From Acholoe squamosa (taxonomy: Eukaryota > Annelida > Polychaeta > Phyllodocida > Polynoidae), in contig OX439041.1 of assembly GCA_949317995.1 (NCBI GenBank), positions 15,655,501 to 15,719,500 on the forward strand: a DNA stretch of 64,000 nucleotides, written 5' to 3'. Both the position numbers and the translations under genes were made by a program. Positions within the stretch are counted from its first letter, which is position 1. Each line of letters starts with the position of its first letter. Below are positions 44,621 through 54,776 of this stretch, in pieces. Under the pieces are notes generated by a model. That model made no database searches. It worked only from the letters and a program-made list of their open reading frames with translations, and was not told the DNA's origin.

Positions 44621-45394
44621 CAATTTGCGTGGTGGCAACAATTATGAGGCGAGTGGCCGCACTAGGGGAGAGGAAGGATGGATCAAAGAGTTGATTCAAG
44701 TGTGCGTGACATGCCTTCCCCCAAGTCATCCTTGTCTGGAGTTTCTGAGAGGACTCGGATTGAATCTTGGTGATTCGGGAGACTTTCACCAGTTTACCAG
44801 TAACCCATACCCACTGGGAGGGAGACGGTGTTATGTACCCATATCTGTGGAAGGCCGGGTAGGGGAATTCTTAGTGGATACTGGAGCTAGCCATTCCTGT
44901 GTGTCCAAAAGATTTTTGACTCGGTAGCCAGCAGTCATGAGAGCCTCAAAATGGGGGTAAATGCTTGCATGGCTGACAGAAGCAGTATGAGAACTTTTGG
45001 AAGGACGTTTATGCCTATCTAAATAGGAGGCAAAGAGTTCGTTCTTTCGCTGACTATCGCAGAGGTTAGCGACGCTGGAATCCTCGGATTGGACTTTGCA
45101 AGCCTATATGAGGCCGTGTTGGACCCACGGGATGGTATGATGAGTATCCAGAACCCCTATGGCTTGCACGTGCAGTGTGTATTAAGACAGGTGTCTTCAG
45201 TAGCTTCGGTTATGCATACGGTGAAAATCCCCCCGGGTACCGCTTGTGATGTCCTTTGTGGCGGATCAATGGCCCAGAAGGGTGAGACGGGAGTCTTTGA
45301 ACCCTATACGGTATACTTATCAAGCATCGGGTTGGATTCAGTGGATACATTGGTAGCAAATGCAGCATGGTCTGTATTACCCATGACTAACTGA
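44532..45394 (+). pseudogene. Ty3/gypsy aspartic protease
   Basis: The frame 44532-44927 ends just after EFLVDTGASHSCVSKRF, the catalytic DTG. A TAG at 44925-44927 interrupts it. The second half (45089-45394: ILGLDFASLYEAVLDPRDG, then SVDTLVANAAWSV) holds the flap-distal strands and matches 18085-18891. A TGA near 45392 separates it from RT. Confidence 0.8.
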
Positions 45395-45403
45395 ACTGGC
45401 TCA

Positions 45404-46339
45404 GTGATTTATTTAAAACGTGGCGACAGTGTTGGGGAGATGAGTTTGGTAGAACACATCACCGAGGCCAAGTTTAATAAACCATTGAACCCTGTTAGTA
45501 AGCATCCATTGGATGAAGAATTCCAGAAACTGATTGATAAATCAGATTTACAGAATACGGAGGATAGACGGCACCTAGGGGACCTCCTGCGAAGGTATGA
45601 GAGTGCTTTCGGTAGGGAAGGAGGACCCTTGCGCAAAACCAATAAGGTGTTGCACACCATTGATGTGGGCGACGAGAAACCTTTCAAGATCGAGTATCGT
45701 AGACTTCCCCTTAAGAAGAAGCTAATATGCGAGCAGGAAATACAAAAGCAACTGGAACTGGGGGTAATCATGCCTAGCTCGAGCCCTTGGTCCAGTCCTG
45801 TTTGTATGACCACAAAGAAAGACGGTACAATCCGTTTCTGTGTCGATTACCAGAAATTAAACGGGATGACAAAGAAGAACTCATATCCTCTACCAAGGAT
45901 AAACGAGACGTTAGATAGCTTGTGTGGGAACCAATGGTTCTGCACCCTGGATTTATAATCCGGGTATTGGCTAATACCGATGCATCCCGATGACATAGAG
46001 AAAACTGCTTTCTCTAGCCATTTGGGGCTATTCGAGTATAATGTCTTGCCCTTCGGATTGTGTAACACACCAGCTACGTTCGAGGCTATGATGGAATCTC
46101 TACTCAGTGACCTCCTGTGGAAGAAGTGTTTGGTTTACCTGGACGACATTGTCGTATTCGGCAAGTCTTTTAAGGAATGCCACGCAAACCTGCAGCTGGT
46201 ACTGGATCAGATTCTAGCCAACGGCCTAAAACTCAAGCCTAAGAAATGTAACCTGTTCAAGAAAACAATTACATACTTAGGAAGGATCATAACCCCTGGC
46301 GGAGTGAGTGCAGATCCGGTAAAAGCTGGAAGTGGTTGA
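45404..46339 (+). pseudogene. Ty3/gypsy reverse transcriptase
   Basis: Open at 45404-45958 and, in the same frame, 45980-46339. The landmarks are FCVDYQKLNG, WFCTLDL, FGLCNTPATFEAMM and the intact catalytic box VYLDDIVVF (YLDD at 46136-46147). The only break is TAA at 45956-45958 in LDL-stop-SGYW, where the minus-strand copy has CAG-type Gln: a simple C-to-T change. The frame shifts near 46330 into RNase H. Confidence 0.9.
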
Positions 46340-46912
46340 AAATTGGGAAAGACCCACAAGTGCTAAGGAGGTCAGATCATTTCTAGGATTTTGTTCCTAC
46401 TACCATGATTTTATACCGAATTACTGTGGTGTAAGCTTCCCCATGCAATCCTTGACTCACTGGACCCTGGTTAGGGCTTGGGAACCATTCCCATGGACCA
46501 GCGAGCAGGAAGAATCTTTTAACAAAATAAAAGATTTGTTTAAGAATACACCGGTATTGAAATATCCTACTCCCGAAGGGCATTTCATACTAGACACCGA
46601 TGCGAGCAATGATGCTATAGGGGCGGCCCTCTCTCAGGTCCAGAATCAAGTCGAAGTCCCATTAGCATCTGCTAGCAACATGTTAAGCAAAACCCAGTGT
46701 AATTATTGTACCACTAAAAGAGAACTTCTTGCCGTAGTGGTGTATACGAAGAAGTTTAAGCATTTCCTGTGGGGAACTGACTTCACTTTACCGACCGACC
46801 ATTCGTCAATAAGGTGGCTTCTTAATTTTAAGGACGCCAAAGGGATGATTGGGAGATGGTAGATCGAGCACCGTCCGGGTGCGAAGCATATTAATGCGAA
46901 TGCCTTATCTAG
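46332..46912 (+). pseudogene. RNase H domain
   Basis: Connection (RSFLGFCSYYHDFIPNY), then RNase H with HFILDTDASNDAIGA, TTKRELLAVVVYTKK and PTDHSSIRWLLNF. Just after GMIGRW comes TAG (46860-46862) and about 14 residues are missing relative to the minus copy before IEHRPGAKHINANALSR resumes, so a small deletion removed the end of the domain. Confidence 0.85.
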
Positions 46913-48570
46913 GTGACCGGTCCGAATGCCACTTGTGAAGACTGCGGGGCCCACAATACTGTCGTTGCAGGGATGGTGTATACCACCCACCCCCCCCCCC
47001 CCCGTATTCCCTGGGAAGAGGCTGTATGCAGCTATCTCGATTGGTCCCCGGAGACCATCAAGAAGTTCCAACAGTCGGATCCCACCACTGCACGCATAAT
47101 GGAATACTTGCGGAAGGGTATTAAGCCGGTAAGGCCAGTGTTATCTCTGGAAGACAGAGAGACGAGGCGATTGATAGCTCAATGGACCGAGCTGGAGATC
47201 CGAGATGGCATACTGTGCAGGTGGAAGACTTCTTCCACCGGCAATAAGCTATTGCAAATAGTGATTCCCACTTCTATGAGAAGGGATATCATGCATTACT
47301 GACACCAAACAAGTGGCCATTTTGGAAAGAAAAGATCCATAGAATGTCTGCAGAGACGATACTACTGGCCTGGGATGAGAAGTGACCTACTTCGGTGGAT
47401 CGCAACTTGTCCCGATTGTTGTAAAAACAAGCCAGGACTGGGCCTAGGCAAGCTACCCTTGTCCCAGGAATTGTTTGGTGTTCAATTTGCTTGTGTAGTA
47501 ATCGACATCATCAGTGGATTTAAAACGACGCCTAGAGAGAACACTTTTATGATGGTCGTCACCGACTACTATACTATGTACACGCGGGTGTTTCCTCTTC
47601 TAAACCACCAAGCCGCTACATGTGCCGAAGCATTTGTAAAAGGCTGGGTGCTACATTTGGGTGTACCCCTCATGATGCACAGTGACCAAGGAAGAGAGTT
47701 TGAGTCAGAGTTATGGCAAGAAATGTGCCATTACTTAGCAATATGTAAGACCCGAACCAACCCATACCGACCACAATCGGATGGTCAGGTGGAAAGGTTC
47801 AATAGGACTTTGATACAAGTACTAAAGCCCCTGGTCAATACCCACCAGGACGATTGGGATGAACAGTGCGAGTTTGTAGTACATGCCTACAACAACACTG
47901 TCCATTCATCTACTAATTGCACCCCGAACCTCTTGGTGTTCGGCAAGGACATAATTATTCCCGCCGACTTGGTGTACGGACTGCTTGGAATAGACCTGGA
48001 GGCACCCTGCACGGTGTTGTTTGTGGAGTCGTTACGGGACAGATTCAAGCATGCATATGAGGCTGTTCATAAAGAACTGCTGAAAAGTGCTAAATGGCAG
48101 AAGGTGGGGTATGACACCAATGCAAGAAGAATACGCTTTAACGTAGGAGACAAGTTACTAAGGTATTATGAGCCACTCAAACGTTTGAAGCTCGTAACGC
48201 CTTGGGAGGGTCCATTTAAGGTTGTGCACATCATCTCCAAATCAACGGTGATGGTGGAGAGGGAGTTCGAATACTAACCCCCTAGGCCAACTTTAAGTAA
48301 GCCTAATGTAGCGATACCCGAGAAACGTCCTAGAGGTCAGCCTAGGAAGCACCCGGAGGCGAAGGTAGCTTCTAAAAAGAAGACGACGGCCCGGAAACGG
48401 CCTAATCGTAAGAAATGGAAAAATGTCTCACTGAGTGAAGGCATTACATATGGGAAGGGTCTCGCTGTGGCTACGCCCGGCCCGGAGAAGGCCGTATGTA
48501 AAGCTGGGAGAAATAGAATGCTAACCCAAGGCGTTAGACGCAGTCCTCGGTTGAGGTCCGCCGTTACCTA
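46913..48570 (+). pseudogene. Ty3/gypsy integrase
   Basis: 46913-47302 is the linker; the HHCC finger runs from HQTSGHFGKK to CPDCCKNKPG across a TGA at 47300-47302 in the same frame. The core (47375-48277) has all DD35E residues: VVIDIIS, HSDQGREFES and GQVERFNRT. The SH3-like tail (TPWEGPFKVVHII) is followed by a TAA (48275-48277) and in-frame codons to 48570 with an AT-hook-like basic stretch (EKRPRGQPRKHPEAK). No chromodomain. A run of 13 C at about 46989-47001 may be one cause of the upstream frame change. Confidence 0.85.
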
Positions 48571-48950
48571 ACTCAGTACACAACCAGCTACTGTGTGTTG
48601 TCTGCCGTAGGCGAATAACATATGTATCGCGGCTGGGGCTGTTGAGCGTGTGTTCCTCAGGTAGCCGTATCCCGAGAGGTCAGACACCATTTTGGTTATA
48701 ACTAGTCGTGGCAGTAAGACGTCACTGGTTTTGCTCCAGTTATTCCACACCCTCCAGCAGCTTATAGCTGTGTCTTTTTACTTGTTGGATGAATCCTTCG
48801 AGAGAAGTCCAACTCAACCACTGCCAATTTTATATTGGAAGATCGCCCCACTGTGATGGCACAGGGGACAATTGACGCTGCGCAACACACCGGCAACATC
48901 GAATTGAACGTGGCGAGGACCTGACGGTCGCGCCTCAGGTAGAGGAAACC
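48571..48950 (+). other. Gap between integrase and the next short ORF
   Basis: No coding frame seen. One GACGTCAC near 48719-48726 resembles a CRE, similar in place to the CREs upstream of the third ORF region of the minus-strand element. Confidence 0.35.
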
Positions 48951-49121
48951 ATGGAGTCCTCTAATGCTGGCCTCGGACGAAAACCAGAAGTGGAAGAAGC
49001 CGCACAAAGTCTTGCTGCCATGTCGACTGAGGTCACTGACAGGGAGCGTATGCCTCCTCCACCAAATCCGGGTCCAGTACCCTTAGCGTCGTGTCCAGCA
49101 AACCTGTCCTGTTTGCCGGGA
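48951..49121 (+). pseudogene. Possible truncated third ORF (plus-strand gypsy)
   Basis: ACCATGGAG is a good start context. The 57-codon frame is acidic at first and then Pro-rich (MPPPPNPGPVP), ending in TAA; further codons with IDIPLYPPGVVYTC lie past a frame change. It occupies the position that the third ORF region has in the minus-strand element, whose product also starts with a short Met-Glu-Ser run. Similarity is too weak to prove homology. Confidence 0.25.
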
Positions 49122-49199
49122 TAAGATGTCATAGACATACCGCTGTACCCTCCAGGAGTAGTATATACATGCAAACTGAGCGCAATGGATTAGCTACTA

Positions 49200-49550
49200 A
49201 CTAGGTCATGACCTACTGGTAGACCGGAAGTGACCTAGTTTCAACCAATCAGAGGGCTGGATTTGACAGGAAGTGACGTCATAAGGTCATGACCTAGTTT
49301 TTTCAACCAATCAGAGAGTTGGATTCCATTTGACCTAGTGACCTGACCTAGTTGCATAAATTAAGAGAATTGTGCAATACCTAGGGTTGACCTACTTGCA
49401 AACCGGAAGTGACCTACTAACCTACTTGCAAAAACGTATGACCTATGTATGAAGGTGTATTGCGCAATGCTTGTAAGAAATTACACAATAGTCATGACTC
49501 ATGTTCTGATGCAATATTTCTATGGATTTACGCAATACCTATGACTCATT
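49200..49550. promoter_or_regulatory. Dense array of animal transcription-factor consensus sites
   Basis: Exact palindromes AGGTCATGACCT at 49203-49214 and 49284-49295 (inverted nuclear-receptor half sites without spacer), TGACGTCA at 49274-49281, CCAAT at 49245-49249 and 49307-49311, ACCGGAAGTG (ETS) near 49223 and again near 49403, ATTGCGCAAT (C/EBP) at 49459-49468, TGATGCAAT (C/EBP-ATF) at 49507-49515 and TGACTCA (AP-1) at 49495-49501 and 49542-49548. Part is an ~80 bp imperfect tandem repeat. It lies just left of the first Maverick ORF and may be its terminal inverted repeat or a promoter/enhancer near its end. Confidence 0.5.
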
Positions 49551-49624
49551 TTGTTATCTCTGTTCATTTCATACATTAAAATAAAACACAACTCATTCAA
49601 TTCACATAACAGATTATATTTTTA

Positions 49625-50482
49625 TTAGACGCAATATTTACAGATGAAGACAGATTTCCCATGTCCGGGGTGTGCACATATACAACAGAAACATTTGTTG
49701 TGTGTGAATTTACTTGCTTGATACCAGCTTTGACCAGTAAGACTAGTTTTCCATGTGTTGTGGAAACAATAACTGTTAAGTTTGGCTATGTTCGATATAG
49801 CATGGGCCAGGAAGTAAGTGTGGCTGTTTTTGGGTCCAGGTAAAAGACCAGATAAAAAACCATCCTTAAAGTTTACCTCGAAAGAGAAATGATTTCTCAC
49901 TCCAGGTATACTTAAGGTGTGAAGTTCCAGTGAGACCTGTAGACATGTGAAACAAATAGTTTTAGCAATAGCAGATACTTCCAGTTTAGAGTTACACTGA
50001 CAAAACACTCTTACTATGGGATTACATTCTAACTCTTGGAGAGTAACAGCAAAATTTCTTACACTTCCTAAAGTGTACCTTGTGTAGTGTCTTGGGCAGC
50101 CAGGTTTAGTGTGCAATTGATATACTCCTATACACCAATCATGCGATATCAAGTTAACTTTTTTCACTAGACAATAGTACATGCAGTTTCTGTAGGCGTC
50201 CCAGAAAGCTGAGGAGAAATATTTGTACATTTTAACACTAGTTATACAGTGGTCAACAGTGTCTGGTTCAGCTTCTCTAAAATAACCAATGTTTTCTGCA
50301 GGTATTATTTCCCAAAAAAAATTCTCGGAACATCCACATGCTACAGAACTTTTATCATTGTCAGGTGTTATAGAGGAAGCTTGATTATATGAAGCAACAC
50401 TTTGTAAAACTGGACGCATGTAATAGTCATAAGGTGGAGTTTCTGTGGTTTGCTCCACAAGCATAGCTTCTAAACTTTCCAT
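49625..50482 (-). CDS. Cys-rich protein of unknown function
   Basis: Intact 285-residue frame with 19 Cys, many in pairs (CGC, CMYYC, CQC, CFTC, and a terminal CFCCIC ... CKYC). No signal peptide or transmembrane segment is evident; the pairing suggests metal binding or a compact disulfide-rich fold. It starts at Met 50482 and its stop lies at the left edge of the element, next to the regulatory array. I know no family for it. Unlike most neighbours it has no break. Confidence 0.6.
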   Translation of the reverse strand: MESLEAMLVEQTTETPPYDYYMRPVLQSVASYNQASSITPDNDKSSVACGCSENFFWEIIPAENIGYFREAEPDTVDHCITSVKMYKYFSSAFWDAYRNCMYYCLVKKVNLISHDWCIGVYQLHTKPGCPRHYTRYTLGSVRNFAVTLQELECNPIVRVFCQCNSKLEVSAIAKTICFTCLQVSLELHTLSIPGVRNHFSFEVNFKDGFLSGLLPGPKNSHTYFLAHAISNIAKLNSYCFHNTWKTSLTGQSWYQASKFTHNKCFCCICAHPGHGKSVFICKYCV

Positions 50483-50749
50483 CTTAAATGGTAGCTTAAA
50501 TCTAACCAGAAACTGAAAATCTGGTGAACGTGACGCTATGAGTAAAGAAATCTGGTACCACTTTTTTCAATTCCAAGTTAATTTCTTTAGCGTCGGATTT
50601 TTATTTTTTATGGTGAACATGTAAAGCGTTCACTTTTGTGAAAAGTTTTTTGGATTTTTTTTGGGTGATACAGTTCACTTTTTTTTACTTTTTTCAGTTT
50701 TTTTTATGATACAGTGCACATTTTTTTTACATTTGTTGTTTATTTGAAC

Positions 50750-51150
50750 AAAAGTTCATTTGAACAAAAAACATTTTCCAGTTTAACACTGTTTTCTATG
50801 GGGGAAAATGTTCATTTGAACAAATGTTCGTTTGAACAATTGTTCAAAAAACATTTTCCAGTTTAACACTGTTTTCTATGGGGGAAAATGTTCATTTGAA
50901 CAAATGTTCGTTTGAACAATTGTTCAAAAAAACATTTTTCAGTTTAACACTGTTTTCTATGTTGAAAAATGTTCATTTGAACAAATGTTCGTTTGAATAA
51001 TTGTTCAAATAAACATTTTTCATTTTAACACTGTTTTCTATGGGGAAAAATGTTCATTTGAACAAATGTTCATTTGAACAATTGTTCAAAAAAACACTTT
51101 TCATTTTAACACTGTTTTCTATGGAGAAAAATGTTCATTTGAACAATATT
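50750..51150. repeat. ~80 bp tandem repeats with internal palindromes
   Basis: About five units, each with GTTCATTTGAAC, GTTCGTTTGAAC and a third GTTCAA half site, then TTTAACACTGTTTTCTATGG. The 12 bp blocks are palindromes, so every unit is an array of inverted GTTC/GAAC sites 16 bp apart. It lies between the 3' ends of the Cys-rich gene and the polymerase, a natural position for a termination, origin or protein-binding region. Confidence 0.85.
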
Positions 51151-51218
51151 TTTTAAAATTCTTTTTCTTTAAACAAAATGTACAACTGGAAGTGAAACTA
51201 GAAAAAGAAACCGTTTTC

Positions 51219-52313
51219 TTATATAGAAAGGGATAGGGTGCTTACACCCTCTTCACATACTTGTCTCTTTATGTACTGATAGGTTAGACCTTGTTTCCTT
51301 TGAGAGTAAGTGGTAACGCTGTGGTTAACTACTCTAAATCCTTTGTTGACTACCGTGACAACGTTTTCACTGTCCAGTACTTCTTTGTACTTGTCAGTGG
51401 TTAGGGGGTTTTGTTTTTGAATTACACCTTTGCAACTCATTTTAACGGGCACATTCACTCCTGTGCCTATGTAACATTTGGACTTCAAGGCAGTCATTTC
51501 ATCACCTCCCCACTCCACTTTGAACAAGCCGGGGGTTCTCTTGTCAAACGCCAGACGGCTCTTACAGCATGGTTGAGGTAGCCACAGCTCACCCAACACT
51601 TTGGTTTGAACATAGGTCTCTCTGTGGTGACTGTTGTCACATGATTCAGAGGGCAACCATTTGTGACGTTCTCTGAAGAAAGCTTCATGTTTCTCAGGAA
51701 TGATAACGTCTTCTATGTCCTCTGCACTTAAAGCAAAGTAAAAACTGTCAGTGTCCATTTCACACATTTCAAAATCTTTCTCATCTATGTATTCAAGGAG
51801 AAAGTCGTAATAAAAGGCCAACATTTTAAGTTTGGCGTATTGGTATACCATGAAACCTATTTGAACTGGGAGGTCGTAGGCGATGGAGGTGGGCAAACAG
51901 GACAGTTCTACCGTGTTGTCGCTTATGTCTTGCACATCTTGCACTGACCAGTGCATGGCCAAACGTCTTGCCTCAGAGGGGTGAAGATACTTTGTTTGAA
52001 CAAAGTTTTGTTTGTTGCATATGGTCTTACCGTATGAACCATTTCCCAAAAGTTTGTAGAGATCTGACAGAATTTTACACTCTATGTTTTCGTCACCCTT
52101 CCTCCTAGCTTTGGTGACTTCATCCATGAAGGGTAAAAAAGTCTGTTCTGGTGTGTATTCTATGAGAAGGTGTACTGTCGTAACTACCAAACCTTTCTCC
52201 AGGTACCACTTCAAGAGAGGAGTTCCCAACAAAATTCCCTCAGTGTGGTAGCTGCCTATAAGTTGGTGTTGTGGTTGCTTCAGCTTACCTGCCGCTTCCA
52301 AGTAACGTTTCAT
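51219..52313 (-). pseudogene. Polymerase palm and thumb with motifs B and C
   Basis: 364 codons open. Motif B is LYKLLGNGSYGKT, motif C is CEMDTDSFYF with both metal-binding Asp intact, and downstream TPGLFKVEWGG and KCYIGTG strands fit the thumb. The stop at 51219 is the gene's 3' end, ~70 bp from the palindromic repeat array. Confidence 0.9.
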
Positions 52314-52561
52314 ATGTTCACCTACGTCATTTTTTTCCTACTAGACCGTTTTTGAATAAAGGTGTCATTTCGCTGAATTTTTCTTTCAAAGATTCAGGTG
52401 TTTCTATGTCTACTTGGATAAGTCCAAAAGTTGTTCCTCTTGAAACCCCTCTCAGTATTTCATCCTGACTTTTTCTACCTTGGCACGATGGTCTTTTAAT
52501 TTCCCATTCACTGTTTGTTTTTTTACACCAACTTTAAGTTTTTTCTTTCATCCACATACAC

Positions 52562-52846
52562 TCATACTTTTCCTCCACTTGGTAACCCAACGACTGAAGA
52601 TATAGGGTAGTCAAAATCGTATTTTGGTTTTTTTTCTTCTAACCATGCCTTTCTGTTGGATTCTTTCAAAACTGATTTAGTGAGGTGACACATGTGACCA
52701 TGCCAGTAGCATCCGTGAAACTGGTATACTTTTTTTGAAGCTGGATCATAGCCGTCCACTTTTATTTTTCTTGAACCTAATACAACCTCCCCGTAGTTAT
52801 ATTGGTGTAATATTTTCATGTTGTCTGTGACAGTTTTGTAGCGCAA
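52562..52846 (-). pseudogene. Polymerase segment between motifs A and B
   Basis: VDGYDPASKKVYQFHGCYWHGHMC is the His/Cys-rich block found between motifs A and B of many Maverick polymerases, with an endonuclease-like look (D..T/S..V.QFHGC). Frame changes separate it from both neighbours. Confidence 0.7.
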
Positions 52847-52865
52847 CCATTCTGTGGCTGAGTAG

Positions 52866-53291
52866 CTAATCTGTTGACTGCAGACAGCTTGAAAATCGTT
52901 TTTCTTTCCTGCGCACTACATAATAACCTATGCAGTGTTCTTCACCCCTGCACTTGAGGTACAAGCTGTTAGCGTCTAACCCTACTATGTGTCTGCATAC
53001 TTTACTTTGTGGCCCGTATTTTTTTTGTCTTATTCTTGTTTCTCCACTTTTGTGATGTCTGTGAAATATAATAGAGGGGCCCCCTACTAAGTTGCGTCTG
53101 AGCAAGGAGTGAACATCCTTTTCTTTCTCTCCAAAAAGAATGTAAGGTGTGGCATTAGGTGCAGTGTTGTTGAAAAGAAACTTCAAGGTCAGACCTGGCA
53201 AAGTTAAACCATCTTTGAACATGTCTACCCCACGGTCTATAAAAAATTTTGTGTGCTCGTTTATGGCTAAAACAAAGGGTTTCACGTCCAA
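52866..53291 (-). pseudogene. Polymerase palm segment with motif A
   Basis: Continuation of polB after the exonuclease. It contains the TPR-like lead-in (LKFLFNNTAPN) and motif A (HIVGLDANSLYLKC). Upstream codons 53292-53400 (YLECKKAWAENKM) are in frame but separated by TAG near 53310. Confidence 0.8.
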
Positions 53292-53604
53292 GTTGTTGTA
53301 ATATATCTAGTAGTCCTTCATAGTTTTCATTTTGTTTTCTGCCCAGGCCTTCTTACATTCAAGGTAATCTTCTTTGCTTATTCCACCACCTGACAAAGAA
53401 CTGTAGAAGCAGTGACGTGGAGGAAGAGCTTTGTTGTTCAGTTTTCTTACGTTGTCCATCCACTCGTAGGGAAAAAAAAACTTTTTCAGCTTTTCCTTTA
53501 AGAAAGGCTTTCAGGTAGTTCGCTTAGGAATAACCTGGTGCCAAAAAGTGGAACAGAAGAGGAAAAGAAGATGGTCTGTGTACACTGCTATGTACTTGTT
53601 GCAT

Positions 53605-54776
53605 TTTTTTTATGGTTTTCATTTGTGTCTTGTCTGTGTCTATAAAAAAAAAATGAAATTCCTTTTTTATTAAATTAATGTCATACTTCCCAGAGTTGAA
53701 ACCTAGGATAGGGACTCTTTCTATGTAGGTAAGAAGTTTTTCCTTCATTTCAAGAACATGGGAGATCTTTTTTTTTTCTTTTTTTTGCTCTTCGCTGGAA
53801 AAACTTTGCTAGCTTTATGTTCTAATTCCTTTCGTTGGTCTAAAACATCTCTAAAATTCTCTTTAACCTGTTCTCCTATCATTTGTCCCAAGTTGTTTAT
53901 ATGTTTCAACACATTTTTTACCAAAGGATCATCGTCCCTGTTGGAATTTCTGACAAAACACACTGGTTCTGTATGTCCATGAAAATCAGAAGCTACACTG
54001 GCAGAAAGTGGTATGTGTGTTTTTTCTATCACAGTGTTAGCATTTTCTGGGGATGGATTTTCAGGTTGTACGAAGTAGTTTTCAAAGTCAAAAACAATTT
54101 TATAGGGGTATATTTTTTTCTCAGGTGGACAAACTATTCCCAGTTCCTCTAAAACTTGAAAAACTGTTTTGGATGGATTGTAAGCTCCACCTTTTTTATG
54201 GTTTTCATTTGTGTCTTGTCTGTGTCTATAAAAAAAGAATGAAATTCCTTTTTTATCAAATTAATGTCATACTTCCCAGAGTTGAAACCTAGGATAGGGA
54301 CTCTTTCTATGTAGGTAAGAAGTTTTTCCTTCATTTCAAGAACATGGGAGATCTTTTTTTTTTCTTTTTTTTGCTCTTCGCAAGAAAAACTTTGCTAGCT
54401 TTATGTTCTAATTCCTTTCGTTGGTCTAAAACATCTCTAAAATTCTCTTTAACCTGTTCTCCTATCATTTGTCCCAAGTTGTTTATATGTTTCAACACAT
54501 TTTTTACCAAAGGATCATCGTCCCTGTTGGAATTTCTGACAAAACACACTGGTTCTGTATGTCCATGAAAATCAGAAGCTACACTGGCAGAAAGTGGTAT
54601 GTGTGTTTTTTCTATCACAGTGTTAGCATTTTCTGGGGATGGATTTTCAGGTTGGACGAAGTAGTTTTCAAAGTCAAAAACAATTTTATAGGGGTATATT
54701 TTTTTCTCAGGTGGACAAACTATTCCCAGTTCCTCTAAAACTTGAAAAACTGTTTTGGATGGATTGTAAGCTCCAC
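53605..54776. repeat. 586 bp tandem duplication inside polB
   Basis: 53605-54190 and 54191-54776 are nearly identical at an offset of 586 bp. I see only a few substitutions. Each copy holds the end of the first polymerase frame, the frame break at the A run, and the Exo II block. 586 is not a multiple of three, so the duplication breaks the gene again at the junction. Confidence 0.95.

Larger units (their letters stand above)
41208..49190 (+). mobile_element. Plus-strand Ty3/gypsy element, 3' end missing
   Basis: 5' LTR, PBS, gag, CCHC knuckle, protease, RT, RNase H and integrase lie in order from 41208 to 48570. A short frame with a good start context (48951) follows, at the position of the third ORF region of the minus-strand element. 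No 3' LTR is found, and Maverick sequence begins at about 49.2 kb, so the rest was either displaced to the right of the Maverick (outside this window) or lost. Confidence 0.75.
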
